Assembly (NCBI GenBank): GCA_002943765.1
Contig: PQWQ01000005.1
Location: 2,605,001-2,669,000 of the forward strand
DNA from: Psoroptes ovis
Taxonomy: Eukaryota > Arthropoda > Arachnida > Sarcoptiformes > Psoroptidae
Length of the DNA: 64,000 nt
Reading direction: 5' to 3'
Below the pieces are notes generated by a model. That model was not told the DNA's origin. It was given only the letters and a program-made list of their open reading frames with translations, and did no database searches. Of the stretch, positions 1-11,238 are shown in pieces. Positions within the stretch are counted from its first letter, which is position 1. The number at the start of each line of letters is the position of its first letter. The position numbers and the translations under genes are program-made.

Positions 1-1352
1 GGTAATAGCAGACGTTTCTGGCCTCATGCTATGAACCTCCATATGGCTACTGTAGCATCGGCCGAACACTGCTTTTGCTACACGATTCAATGAATCGATG
101 CAACATTTGGACATGACGACTGCATCACACATCACTGCTTAGGTGGAAAGCTAGTCTTACTATCGATCATGCCCATTATGATGATCGTACTGAGTACGAT
201 CTAAAGCCAAATCTTAACGATAACAGGCTCCATCGTCGATCTTCTTCAGCTTGTAGCAATAAACGATTGGCTGTTCCGCCGTTCAAGCCGCACATTTAAG
301 CACGACAAGCGAAAACAAGCCAAGTTCTGGATCCATCCACAACCACCACGTATCCATGAATCGGCATTCGGCTATCGAGCAATACCAAGTTGACAGGAAT
401 CTTCAGCTTACGTATGCATCTCTGACTATAATTTCGGGGTGAACCGATACTATAAGCCAGCAATGCATAGCACTGATACGAAATCTGCATCAAGCAAACT
501 TCATACGCTTAGGTACTTGAACGAGAAGCCGAAACTTCTCATCCAAGCCAAACACGTCGAAACGCGTTTGCCAATTTTTTCGAGCAAGATAATCGCGATT
601 TCACCACTCCGAAGGAGAAGGTTACTACTGCAATCATCGGCGAGCGAAAATAAATTGGTAAATCGCTCAACCGAAAGCCGAACATGCAAACAAATTTAAT
701 GCTGATTGCCACAGACAATCAGCATTAAAATTTGCTGGCATGTAAGCGACTTTTTTTTCGACTTACAAGTCGATCTTGCCACAAATGTAGCAAACTTCGA
801 CAAAAATTTTGGGGTGAATACGATCCTCATAGGTGATCATTGCGAATCATCGGCTTCAAGCCAGTAGTCTATGATTTAGTTACAAATTTAATGATATTAT
901 CAACAAAATAGTGGTTAAACTCATAGAAAGCCGAAGATTATTGCCACAGTAACTATAATCAATCATTTTGAGAGACTTCAAGCTAAATTAGATATCATAT
1001 AGCTTATCATTATAGTTAAATGCAAGCACAAGCACAAGCAACAGTAACAACAATCATATATTTAGCTCTGTTCAAGGATATCAACTCTCACTGAAATCAA
1101 ACATGCGCACTGCAAGTTTTCATGCAGATCATAACATGTACATATTCACTCGATACTAAGAGTTGTAATATAATCATTATAATGATTGAGTTACATGCAG
1201 AACACATACAATCCCATCTCAATACAAACACACTGCAATCATTTGTGTAAAATCTATGGATATGAAAAATGAAGAAAAAAAATCAAAGTCGAAAAAATCC
1301 CATAGAAAATTAATGGAGAAATCACCTCCATAGAAAATCAATGGAAAAAACT
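1..1352. other. Unclassified non-coding sequence, less AT-rich than the rest
   Basis: No convincing gene is visible. Roughly the first 700 bases are visibly richer in G and C than the rest of the nuclear sequence, and short reading frames on both strands overlap without motifs or codon bias. Variants of a short motif (agccgaa) recur at several places, which suggests a decayed repeat. What it was cannot be told from the sequence. The downstream edge is the target duplication of the hAT element. Confidence 0.4.
682..741. repeat. Long imperfect hairpin
   Basis: Two arms of about 27 bases pair around a 7-base loop (ccacaga). The innermost 11 base pairs (aatgctgattg with caatcagcatt) are perfect, and the outer part has one indel and few mismatches. 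It could be a remnant of a small foldback element; no target duplication was seen. Confidence 0.55.
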
Positions 1353-1446
1353 TCCTAGAACAGTCATTCTCAACCTTTTTTTTGCTGCGGCACACATTTA
1401 ACGAGTTGAAAATCTGGCGGCACACAAAGGTCCGTCCGTATCAGAC

Positions 1447-1554
1447 GTATCCGAGGTCCAATTCATATAAGACGTACATCAGGTATAATTCGTATAAGAC
1501 GTACGTCAGGTATAATTCGTAAAGAACGTACGCTAGGTACAATTCGTATAAGAC
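1447..1554. repeat. Four tandem 27-bp subterminal repeats in the hAT element
   Basis: Units at 1447-1473, 1474-1500, 1501-1527 and 1528-1554 share the core ggtataattcgtataagac with few changes. They lie 86 bp inside one terminus. Subterminal repeats of hAT elements are known to bind transposase, so these are candidate binding sites; that role is inferred. Confidence 0.8.
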
Positions 1555-1662
1555 GTGAATTTAGTTATAAATATTTAATGGCAAAAATTTTTCATACAAA
1601 ATAAATCTTATATATACTACAATTATCAAAAGATTAATTATAAAATAATGAGAAAAATCTTT

Positions 1663-3534
1663 TCAATGTGAACTTTGGGCCTGGTGTTTCTTAATGATTT
1701 CATCTATATTTGGCCGCAAAGATGACAAAGCCACTCTTAAATCTTCTTCCACATTTGTCAATCGTGATCTTTTTTTATTCTTGATCGTGGCCAATGCTGA
1801 AAATCCATATTCGCATAGATAAGATGTTGAGAATTGCAATAATATCTTTAAGGCTTTTTCTGATATGATTGGATATTGGCATTTGATGTTACACCAGAAT
1901 GAATTAATTGATTCATTCTGGTGTTTTAAAATTAAATCACGATCACTAGAGAGAGAAATGAGCTCTTCCTCTTCATTCAATGTAAGATCGTAAACAGAGG
2001 TGTCATTTATTTCGAAAGGGTTACGAACCCAATCAAATTTCTCAATTTCTAGGTCTGGAAAATAATAATTTATTTTCTCTTCTAATACTGACAAATGTTC
2101 GACGACAATATCTTTGATGTTTTGATAATCGTCTTTCGGCACTGACTCGAACTTGTCGAGTTTGCCAGCTTCGGCCCTCTTTTTCCACAACTTCAAATGT
2201 TTTTTGAATCCAAGAAGTTTATCTGTGGAATTCAGAATATTTTCCCCTGGCCCTTGCATGCTGGAATTGATATTATTCATAATTACGAATATATCAGCAA
2301 GGTATGCCAATTTGGTGCACCAGATTGGATTGTTTAATAAATTGATAAATTCACAGTTTTTGTTCTTCTCAAAAAAAATCTTAAGTTCATCCTTCAATGC
2401 AAGTACTCTCGATAATACCTTGCCTCTCGATAACCACCTGACTTCAGTATGAAGTAGCAAAGACTCATACTTTGCGTCCATAGCTTTGCATAATTTTCTA
2501 AAAATTCTGGTGCTGCGAGGTCTTGATTTGATAAAGTTGACCATCTTTACACATTGATCCATGACAATTCTTAAATCTGATGGCAAAAATTTAGTAACAA
2601 GGGTCTCTCGATGCAAAAAACAATGAGTAAGTAATATATCTTGATTCAGTTCTTTAACATGAGCTACAAATCCTTTTAGATGTCCAGTCATAGCTGGAGC
2701 ACCGTCTGTGCAAATGCCAACACATGACTTCCAAGAAATATTGATTTCTTCTAAATATGAATTGATTACTTGAAAAATATCTTTACCAGTTGTAGAATCA
2801 GGTAACTCCCGACAACATAAAAATTGATCAATTATATCGTTTTCATGAATAAATCTAACGAATGCAATTAATTGAGCACTTCCTGTAATATCTGTTGTTT
2901 CGTCGACTTGTAGAGCGAAATTCGAATTTACAAGAACTTTAGCAGTATTTTGCTCAATATTTTCAGACATATCTCTAATTCTGCGATGGATTGTATCATT
3001 TGAAAAAGGTATTTTGCAGATTTCATTCTCAGCTGATTCACCAAACATTCTTTTTACGATTTTGCGACAAGCAGGAATAATAATTTCTTCAGCCAAAGTA
3101 TGAGGTTTCAACTTTACAGCAATCAATTCAGCTATTTCGTATGAACATATTTGAGCCTTTTTAGACACATATTGTTTTTCAAAAGCTTTTGTTTGCTCAA
3201 TTCTTGATGATAAAGACCTTTCGAAGTAGCTTTTATCTTTCTTTGAAAGCGAAGGATGATTTTTAAGCAAGTGACGCTGGAGTTTGCTTGGAACCATAGC
3301 ACTATTTGATAATTTTAAACCACATATCAGACACTCGGGAACAACTGTATCATTTTCGATTGTAGAGGTGAATCCAAATTTTAAAAAATCATTTTTATAT
3401 TTTCGATGGACAACGTGTTTTTTTACGCGTTGTTTTTTACTTGGGCCGGGAGTGGACTCATTGACTTGGTCCCTAACACTATCATCATCACTATCATCAT
3501 CAATAAAATTTTTTCTTTTTAACCATTTATCCAT
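1663..3534 (-). CDS. hAT transposase with N-terminal BED zinc finger (ZBED/SCAND3-like)
   Basis: A 623-residue protein with no internal stop. A BED-type zinc finger is at residues 68-93 (C68, C71, H88, H93). The RNase H-like catalytic core follows, with LQVDETTD (Asp211) and GICTDGAPAMTG (Asp277), then HTEVRWLSRGKVL, a signature of the ZBED/Charlie branch. The C-terminal dimerisation part ends around residues 560-620 and contains CEYGFSALATIKNKKRS, including the usual catalytic Glu. It should cut the element ends and reinsert the DNA in the nucleus. The start MDKWLKRKN is the usual one for this family. Length and all key residues look intact. The alternative of a domesticated host gene is unlikely because the frame lies between intact element ends and target duplications. 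Confidence 0.93.
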   Translation of the reverse strand: MDKWLKRKNFIDDDSDDDSVRDQVNESTPGPSKKQRVKKHVVHRKYKNDFLKFGFTSTIENDTVVPECLICGLKLSNSAMVPSKLQRHLLKNHPSLSKKDKSYFERSLSSRIEQTKAFEKQYVSKKAQICSYEIAELIAVKLKPHTLAEEIIIPACRKIVKRMFGESAENEICKIPFSNDTIHRRIRDMSENIEQNTAKVLVNSNFALQVDETTDITGSAQLIAFVRFIHENDIIDQFLCCRELPDSTTGKDIFQVINSYLEEINISWKSCVGICTDGAPAMTGHLKGFVAHVKELNQDILLTHCFLHRETLVTKFLPSDLRIVMDQCVKMVNFIKSRPRSTRIFRKLCKAMDAKYESLLLHTEVRWLSRGKVLSRVLALKDELKIFFEKNKNCEFINLLNNPIWCTKLAYLADIFVIMNNINSSMQGPGENILNSTDKLLGFKKHLKLWKKRAEAGKLDKFESVPKDDYQNIKDIVVEHLSVLEEKINYYFPDLEIEKFDWVRNPFEINDTSVYDLTLNEEEELISLSSDRDLILKHQNESINSFWCNIKCQYPIISEKALKILLQFSTSYLCEYGFSALATIKNKKRSRLTNVEEDLRVALSSLRPNIDEIIKKHQAQSSH

Positions 3535-4111
3535 TTTTGTAAGAATCTGGTAAAATAAAACTAATATTACGGTAACATTTGAAAAAATGACTCAAATATT
3601 ACCTTTGATTATTAAATTAATGATAAATCTCAATTTTTAATTCACTTGTAATTTAAGAATATGTAAAATTAAAACTTTTTGAAATTATGAAACTTTCAGT
3701 CAAAATTCGAATTTGGATTTTATGGAATTCGAATTCGAATTTAATGCTCAGCTTTAATGACTAAGCGTGCGCATTGGCTCGAGATTCTCGGTGAGATGCG
3801 TTCAAAGCGCAAGTGTTAAATCAAAGTAGCATTCAGTTGAGCGCAATAAAAACAAAATAAAGACAATTGAAAAACTGTGTAAATTCTGCTATTATCTATT
3901 ACTTCTAGTATTTCCCGTGCAAAGAGTGATAGCGTCACTCAATTCTTGAAGATTGCTTTCTTGGTAATCTCAATTTGTTTGAAATGCATTTATCATGATA
4001 TAATTTTCATAATATCAAAATTATTTTTCACAAAATTTCGCGGCACATTTTTAAAATTTCGCGGCACACCAAAGTGCCGCGGAACACTGGTTGAGAATGA
4101 CTGTCCTAGAA

Positions 4112-5214
4112 ATTTAAATTATGAAATTTTCTGAAAAGTTTCTCAATTTGACAAGAAAAAAAAATTTGAGAAACTTTCCTGAAATTCATTAAGATCAGTG
4201 TTAATAATTTCCAAAAGTTTCCCATTTATGCGAGAAAAAGTCTTGAGTAGTTTCCTTGCAATTTATCCGAAAAGGTTTTGAAAATTTCTTTGGAAGTTTC
4301 TCATTTTGACAGGAAAAAATTTTGAGAAACTTCCTTGAAATTCATGTTGATCAGAGTTAAAAATTTTCAGTCCCATTTTTTTCTATGAATTTTTCTACAC
4401 ACAAGCACACACTGTACATTTGTGAAAAAATGAATTTCTATCAAATTGAATTGATTACCAAAGTAAAATTCAATACATACTTGACCCAGTTATTCTCAGT
4501 CTTTTTTTTTTTTTTTTTTTTGCTGCGGAACGCTGAACAAAGGAATAGCCTTTATTCCCATAATTTGGGAACACATTTTTGGAATCTGGCGTAATCATAA
4601 TCAATTTTGAATCCCAGAGAAAATAATCGAGAAAAAACTAAAATTTATTGTATGATTTTCTCATTCAATTTTTAAATTTCTTTTTTTTCCAGAAACATAA
4701 AAAAATAAAATGAAAATATCAAGGATATCAGCTTGATCAATGAAATTGATTTGATTTGACAAGTGATACTTGGTGCAAATTATATAATCACGATGATCAA
4801 TATATGATTTGATAGGATCGAAATGTTGAAAATGTTGGAACCTTGAAAATGTTGGAATTCCTTTTGAATAATTCATTTTTTTACCCCTTCAACTTTAAAC
4901 AAATATGAGAAAAGTTTTTAAATTAGAAAATCATTAAAAATTATTTCGAAATTCATTAATATATATCATATGAATGAATTCATAAATTGATTTACATTAT
5001 TATTGATTTATTTTTATGTTATTTGGAAATAAAATTATGAAAAAAAAATCATTTTGGAATCATTTGTAAATAAGGGAAATAAAATATGTACTTTATTGAA
5101 AGAAAATTTGATAAAATCTATTTTTAATGTTTTTTTTTTTACCGTCCATTTATTCATCGATTGCCAATGTAAAATTCATTTGAAACATAGGAAATGGATG
5201 GAAACATATTTCAA
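4112..5214. other. Intergenic AT-rich sequence
   Basis: Between the hAT element and the 3' exon of the first receptor gene. It includes poly-T runs and several dispersed copies of a motif resembling gaaactttcc/ttgagaaac around 4130-4340, suggesting a degraded repeat. No gene is seen apart from the hAT-like terminus at 4487. Confidence 0.4.
4487..4600. mobile_element. Second hAT-like terminus (remnant or MITE)
   Basis: The text cagttattctcagtc, a T tract and gctgcgg repeats the architecture of the nearby complete hAT terminus (CAGTCATTCTCAACC, T tract, gctgcggcac). No matching opposite end or target duplication was found. Best read as an end fragment or a very short non-autonomous relative. 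Confidence 0.5.
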
Positions 5215-6902
5215 TTATTCAAATCCTTTCATATAAAAATGTTTCAAATAAAATTTTGCCACAATAATGAATGTTGTTGCATACGTTAATAATAACTAGT
5301 TTATGAAAAAGACCACGGAAAAAAATTTTTATGAGAATTTTTAGATTAAAAATAATAATTGAAGTATGAATTAATCATTGGATTATAATGATTATTATTC
5401 ATACACTTTTTACCTTTGTCAATGTACGAAATGAAACACTACCATAAAAATTGAATGTAAAACAAAATTGTTCACCTTTCAGTAAATAATAATAATAATC
5501 TGAATATTTTAATTTTAATTTTAAATTCCTAATGAATAATATTATTTTTGGTATTGATTGTTTTGAACATTCTAAATACATTACAATCGATGCCATTGAT
5601 GATATTAATGTCATTAAAAATATTGAATGTACAATCAATATAAATGAATATGTTACAAATTCATTGTAGCCAGGATTTCGATATATTAATATGCACAATA
5701 GCAATACATTTGTCGGTATACCAAGCGTTAATGTTTTACATAGATTTTTATTCCAACTTTCTTCATTGATTCGAAGAATTTGTGTTGATAGCCGATAATG
5801 TTCAGTGAATAAAAATGGAAAATACCAACTGTATAATTGTCGATTTTTATTATTTTTATTATCGAATAAAATTTTTTTAAGCGATAAACATTTTTCACTT
5901 AAATCTTTGAAATATAAACAATAAAATAATGTAAAATTAGTGGAACAAGTGATGGCCAACAATCCTGATTGTAATGAATTCATTACACCATTAAAACAAA
6001 TAATCAATTCGAACAGTACAATTAACCACTGGAAAGCATTCAAATTGTAATCAGGTTTTTGATATTCATTCAAAGAATATATGACAAATATCAAATAAAC
6101 CAATGCTACATTGATTTAAAATAATTAATCAATCAGAATTATTAGCATTATTAATCAATGAGAAATATAGAAATGGGAAAAAATTTTCACCTGTCATTAC
6201 GTGCACGATTAAATCAATTTTTTCTTGAATCAACATGCTAATTGTTACATAAACACGTGTTTTCATTGATGCTTTTGGAAAATAATCCATTGGATTTATT
6301 TGAAATAATCGTTGATTTAGACGAAATTTTTCCATTTCAAACCATGAATCTAACCATGCACGAATCCAATAATAGAATTTGAATACAATATAAATTGGTG
6401 ACAAAGCATTTTTTCGGTTAAATTTTGATTTCAAATATTTAAATTTTCTTTTATCAATCAAATTTCTAATCAATACATTATCATTATGTTTACATCTTTT
6501 ATAATGTTCATAATTATCGACGGCAATATTTTTCAAAATATACATAGATATTGTTCGATTTTTTTTATGATTATAATCAAGATGATAGAATGATTCCATT
6601 GCAACCATTGATGATAATAATATTAATATTAAAAATATGAAGAAAAAATTATCAAATTTTACACTATTCAACCAAAAATATCTACTAAAATGATCATATT
6701 TATATAACGGGAACTGATTGGGAAAATGAAACATTATCACCACTAACATAATACGTAATATATAAAATTGAATCACTTTTAATTCAAAATTATAAAATTT
6801 ATTTAATTTTGAATAAAATGTTGGATTATCATAATAATAATGATAATATTCATATAATAATTTTATTTGTCCACAACAAAAATCATCTATTTGTAGATAC
6901 AT
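5215..6902 (-). CDS. Candidate gustatory-receptor-like 7TM protein, array copy 1
   Basis: Three exons fit: 6902-6191, 6105-5414 and 5295-5215 (494 residues). The 1485 nt total is a multiple of three, supporting the splice choices: donor ACAG/GTGAAA, acceptor AATGTAG/CATTGG, donor AAAG/GTAAAA, acceptor AACTAG/TTATTA. The start MYLQIDDF aligns with M-(F/Y)-L-K-I-H of the other copies, although an upstream in-frame ATG exists at 6926. Exon 1 shows membrane segments near FYILRIMLVVIMF and FFIFLILILLSS and keeps the family block IRAWLDSWFEMEKFRLNQR. The C-terminus has YYYLLKGEQFCFTFNF and SVSFRTLTK before the last helix, where most copies have TYKTL. The most divergent intact member of the array. 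GR assignment rests on topology, size and the C-terminal TY-like motif and is an inference; it could be an unnamed mite-specific membrane family. Confidence 0.65.
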
Positions 6903-6926
6903 TGTTATTATTTGCTTAATAAACAC

Positions 6927-7189
6927 AGATACTATTCAATAATCATGGTAACTGATTAAAATATCAATCGACAAATGTTATCATTGTCATAATCATCATT
7001 ATTTTGACATTTTCATCCGACAAACCAAAATAAGATAATAATAATGGAAATTGAAATGAAATAATTCTTCATTTTATTTTCAAAATTGAATTTCGATTAT
7101 GTGTACAATTAAAGTGGTAAGAGCTAATGAAATTGTTTAAAATTTGAAAATTTTAATGAACAAATAATTATTTTTCTATTATTCATTTC

Positions 7190-7220
<31 letters not shown>

Positions 7221-7576
7221 GACACACATTTGATCATTATTCGAGTTCATTAATGAGAACTATTAATAAATTATTATTTGAAAACGAGAAACAATTCATT
7301 AAATTGAGAGAGAAAAAAGAAGTGAGGAACCAAGAATTGCTGCTAATTAATGAAAGCTTAATTATTGTCATTAAAACAGGTATATATTAATAATTTCGAT
7401 CATGAAATTTGAATTGAAGCATTGTGAAAAATCATTTTCATCATTCATTTGACATTTTGATAATGTTGAACGAAATTAATGATGATGATTATTTGATTGA
7501 TTATTACATTAATGTACTAATGAAATATATGAATGATAACCGGTATTCATGATATTCGAATTTAATTTTAGAATTA
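6927..7576. other. Intergenic sequence with long T tract
   Basis: AT-rich spacer between receptor copies 1 and 2, with a T run of about 30 near 7190-7220. No gene seen. It should hold the promoter of copy 1, but no recognisable element was found. Confidence 0.4.
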
Positions 7577-8760
7577 TTAATAGAAATTTTTTTGATAAAA
7601 ATTTGATATCAATATAAATATTGTCATATATGAAATAAATATCTGTATAAAAATTTAAAAAATAAAAAATATATTAATTGTAAAACAACAATTATCGATT
7701 CAATAGATTCAATGGAAATCTAACCTTCAACATTGTTTGATATGAAGCACCGCCAAAAAAACCAAATGTAAAACAATATTGTTCACGTTTCAATAGATAA
7801 TAATAAAGATTGGAATATTTCAATTTTAATCGTATATTCGTCATTAATGGTATTATTGTCGGTATATAATGTTTAATATATTGTGAACAGAAATCAATAT
7901 GAGCTAATGATGCGGCTAAAAATACAGTGCAAAGTGTATGTAATATTATTACGAATTGATATAATAATTTTTTATTTAAACTAGGATTACTGAATATTAA
8001 TAAACATAAAAACATAACATTCATCGGTAAACCAATCAATAATGATTTACATAATGCATCACTCCATTGTTCACGATTCGTACGCATTATAAATGATGAT
8101 AAACGATTATGTTCAGTGTGAATATGATAAAATTTAAGATTCATGAATATTTTTTCGAACATTATTTTCAATTTTGTACCATAATTATGGCCATTATTAT
8201 GGCAATAATATTGTTTATAAGCTAATTTATTATTATACATTAATGATGATAGTTTTTTAGACAAATGACGATAACCGAAGCAATAATGTATTGAAGTCGC
8301 CATAGCTCCATTTATTGTTATTAATCCAGATTGTAATAAATTGAATGAACCATTCAACACCATTATACAATCAATAATGAATAAAATCCAATGTAATGTG
8401 GTGAAATTGTATTCACTTTTGCCGAATTCATTGAAAAAAATTGTGTGTGCTTTGATCAGGATGAATGCTTTCGTATGTATGAATCATTCAAAAAAAAAAA
8501 TTTATTAATCAAACATTATTTGATAGAAAATAAAAATAAAAAAATCATATTTTCATCATATTTACCGGTCGCAATATGATAGAAAAAATTCAATTTTTCG
8601 TGTATCAACATAAATATTATTAGCCAAACACGTGCACGTACCGGAACTTTTGAAAAAAATTTCATAGGATTTTTGCTGAATAAATGTTGATTTAATCGAA
8701 ATTTTTCCATCTCTATCCATGAATCTAACCAAGCACGTATATAATAGAATTTTCAAAAAT
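7577..8760 (-). pseudogene. Receptor-array copy 2, 5' truncated
   Basis: Exon 3 (7642-7577) and exon 2 (8467-7725) are open and spliceable, with donor GAAG/GTTAGA and acceptor TACAG/ATATTT. Exon 2 carries YYYLLKREQYCFTFGFFGG and ASYQTMLK. Only the 3' part of exon 1 remains (about 8760-8566, with MEKFRLNQHLFSKNP); the frame breaks into unrelated sequence upstream of YYIRAWLDSW, so roughly 190 N-terminal residues and the start are missing. The sequence fused at the break resembles the text beside the relic at 43738-43860, so the truncation may be old and duplicated. It is probably dead unless an unseen upstream exon supplies a new 5' end. Confidence 0.65.
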
Positions 8761-9321
8761 AAATCGATCATCACCAGTGACTATGGCAAGAACCAAGAAG
8801 AAAAATAAAGTCATATCGATCTTCAAAATTACCAATCAAAATATCGGAAGAATTTTTTTTCTTCAATAATTCATCAATTTCCCAAAAATTTTGGTATCGA
8901 TTCACAATTGGAATAAATGCATTTGTAATTAAACAAACCTTGGTCCATGCGCCATTCATTTGCTTGATTATGAAATTATTATGGAATTTTCATAAAAATT
9001 TCAAGAATTCCAACATGGAAAATTATTCTTTGAATAAAATTGAACCTTTTGCGTGTGTGTGTGTGTGTACAGTGCGACGAGTGGTACGAAAAATGTTTTT
9101 TCTCGAAAAATAATGGTCATATGTTGCCCAATGCAATTAATTCGAAATGCAAAGCTTTGGAAATATTAAAAATTTAAAAATTTGAATATCGAACAATTAT
9201 CGATCAAAATCGATAGTCAAAATTCAAATATTGATGAGTGAAAAAAAATTCAGTTTTAAGAATTGATAATGATCAATTTATTATTAATTATAGATGAAAG
9301 TTAATTTTTCCTCAGAATAAA
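8761..9321. other. Intergenic sequence with (GT)n microsatellite
   Basis: A spacer with a GT run at about 9054-9068. Parts resemble the 3' flanks of other array members (compare 44190-44480 and 60840-61020), consistent with tandem duplication. A 62-codon frame at 8771-8959 has no recognisable domain. Confidence 0.4.
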
Positions 9322-9519
9322 TCAATTAATCTTATTAAAATTAGACACCATAATAAATATGGCTAAATATGCAAGCAATATCTGTTGAGTGTAAAATGAT
9401 TAGAAATATATCAGAAACAGGGGAGAAATTGCCAAATCATTAATCTTGTATGCCAAAAAAAAATAATTATCAATTAATTACCTTGATCATTGTTTGATAT
9501 GTTACACTGCCAATGAAAC
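9322..9519 (-). pseudogene. 3' end of a split receptor gene (copy 3)
   Basis: Exon 3 is complete (9381-9322; reads ILLAYLAIFIMVSNF then a stop) and is preceded by donor AAG/GTAATT at 9482. The last exon 2 codons, reading SFIGSVTYQTMIK, run up to about 9519. Further upstream the frame becomes mitochondrial nad2. The missing 5' portion of such a gene is at 30807-31825 on the other side of the mitochondrial block and LINE. About 175 residues of exon 2 are absent from both sides, so either the locus lost sequence or the two ends come from different array members. Confidence 0.75.
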
Positions 9520-9918
9520 TCATAGCTTGAAGTATCTCAAAATAAAGAATGGGATAATTTTTTGCCAAGTTATAATCATTTTTATCCTAGGTGAGCTTAT
9601 ATTTAGAAGTCCTAGTGTTTTTAAATATCATACATGAAAGGGGAAGGCTCCGGACTTAATTATTATTACTAAAATCCCCATGCATATAATGGTTTTGGAG
9701 TTTGGGCTTCTTGTTATGAAAATTAAAAAAATAATTGAGGCTGATAATTGAATTAATAGGTAAAGCATAGATGGGGAGCTGGTTATTCTGTTTTTTTTAA
9801 GTTCTTTTGATATCATGCCACATAGGGCTAGAGAGTTTATTTCTATGAATACCCACATTATTATCCAAGATGACGAGGAAATTGCTAATAAAGAGGATAA
9901 AATAATAAACAATAATAT
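9520..9918 (-). pseudogene. nad2: NADH dehydrogenase subunit 2, 3'-truncated
   Basis: The N-terminal part of complex I subunit ND2, about 133 codons of a usual 300 or more. It shows the typical SSSWIIMWVFIEINSLALC near the N-terminus and AFPFHVWYLKTL, with TGA read as Trp. The likely start is ATA at 9918. The frame ends abruptly near 9520 where receptor-gene sequence begins, so the C-terminal half is absent from the window. Confidence 0.85.
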
Positions 9919-9960
9919 ATTCCTTTTTCTTTAACATTGAAAAAGTTATGTTCATATAAA

Positions 9961-11070
9961 CTAAAGGAAATAAATTATGAAAATTAATATAAAATATAAA
10001 ATTGTGAGAATAGCTCCAACTCTAGTGTATGGGGGTTCTACAGGGTTTGCCCCAATTCAGGTTAGCAGGATAACGACTCTTACAAAACATCAAAATGATA
10101 ATTTTTTTGTTGGGTTAAATTTTTTATTAAATTTTTTTTTTATTAAACATAGTACTATTAAAGAAAGGATCGAAAGTCCTATAGCGCAAACCCCCCCTAG
10201 TTTTGAGGGAATTGCCCGTAAAATGGCGTAGGCGAATAAGAAATATCACTCAGGCTGAATATGGGTTGGGGTTGATGTTGGTATAGCTGGTGTGAAGTTT
10301 TCAACGTCTCCTAGAAGGTTGGGGTTTAGACAGACCAAGTAGATAATTATTATTATTGATAACAAAAGTGGGGTAGTATCTTTCACTAAAAAATATGGGA
10401 AAAATTTTATCTTATCGAAGTCTGTAGAAAGTCCTGTTGGGTTGGAAGATCCCTTCTCGTGGAGGAGGATTAGATGGCAGATGACTAAGGCTGTAATTAC
10501 TAGAGGTAAGATAAAATGTAAGGAAAAGAAACGGTTTAGTGTAGGTTGTGATACTGAGAAGTTTCCTCACACTCATGTTGTTAAGTAAGGGCCTAGATAA
10601 GGGATGGCGGATAGTATTCTAGTAATAACAGTGGCTCCCCAAAAAGACATTTGCCCCCAAGGGAGCACGTACCCTATAAATGCTGTTATTATAGTGAGAA
10701 GTAAGATGATTACCCCAGAGCACCAAACCATGGGTAGTTTTAGTGGGGAGTTGAAATAGATTCCTCGGCCGATGTGAATATATATATAAATAAAAAATAA
10801 GGAGGCCCCATTTATATGTAAATATCGCATAATCCACCCTTTGTCGATATCACGTATAATGTGGATTACAGAATCGAATGCTAAAGACGTTTCGGCTACA
10901 AAATTTATTGAAAGTACTAGTCCTGTAATGATTTGTAGTATTAATGTTATTCCTAATAAGAACCCTATATTTCACATATAAGAAATTGATTTAGGGGTAG
11001 GAAGTCTTATTAAAGAATTTATTAATATCTTTATGATGGGGTCTTTTTTAAAAAAATTAATTTTTTTCAT
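9961..11070 (-). CDS. cytb: Cytochrome b, mitochondrial code
   Basis: Encodes the membrane-embedded haem subunit of complex III in the inner mitochondrial membrane. With code 5 the frame is open from ATG at 11070 to TAG at 9961 (369 residues, about normal). Visible motifs: SISYMWNMGFLLG, FIGYVLPWGQMSFWGATVIT and LSAIPYLG. In the standard code it is split by TGA codons. It lies opposite to cox1, next to nad2, as in other astigmatid mites as far as I recall. Confidence 0.93.
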
Positions 11071-11238
11071 TTTACATGATTGTATTTTTATCTTAAAATT
11101 CTAAATTTTATGCATTATTTTGCTTTTACAATAAAAACTGTGGACAAGAAAGTGACTTTTTTGCAGGAAGTTTTTGAATCTTGACCACTTTAATATAGCA
11201 TAATACTAATGCGGAGAATTTAAGCTTCTCAGATTTTT
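11071..11238. other. Mitochondrial spacer, probably one or two tRNA genes
   Basis: 168 bp between the divergently oriented cytb and cox1. The composition and short stem-loops (for example gagaa-tttaagc-ttctc at about 11215) fit truncated mite tRNAs, but I could not assign anticodons with confidence. Confidence 0.45.

Larger units (their letters stand above)
1361..4103 (-). mobile_element. Complete hAT element, ZBED/Charlie-like, with 8-bp target duplication
   Basis: Both ends carry the terminal inverted repeat CAGTCATTCTCAACC, followed on each side by GC-rich text of the form gctgcggcac. The flanking octamers are identical: tcctagaa at 1353-1360 and again at 4104-4111, the 8-bp duplication expected for hAT. 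The element is 2743 bp, carries one uninterrupted transposase frame on the minus strand and a tandem array of 27-bp units near its 1361 end. Intact ends, an intact frame and a perfect duplication indicate recent insertion and possible autonomy. Confidence 0.92.

Noticed and set aside
439..699. 86-codon plus-strand frame in the first kilobase
   Set aside because: No hydrophobic pattern, motif or neighbour support; it overlaps an equally good antisense frame and the hairpin.
1447..1554. CRISPR-like array of four 27-bp units
   Set aside because: Units are directly adjacent without spacers, and lie just inside a hAT terminus in eukaryotic DNA; subterminal repeats explain them.
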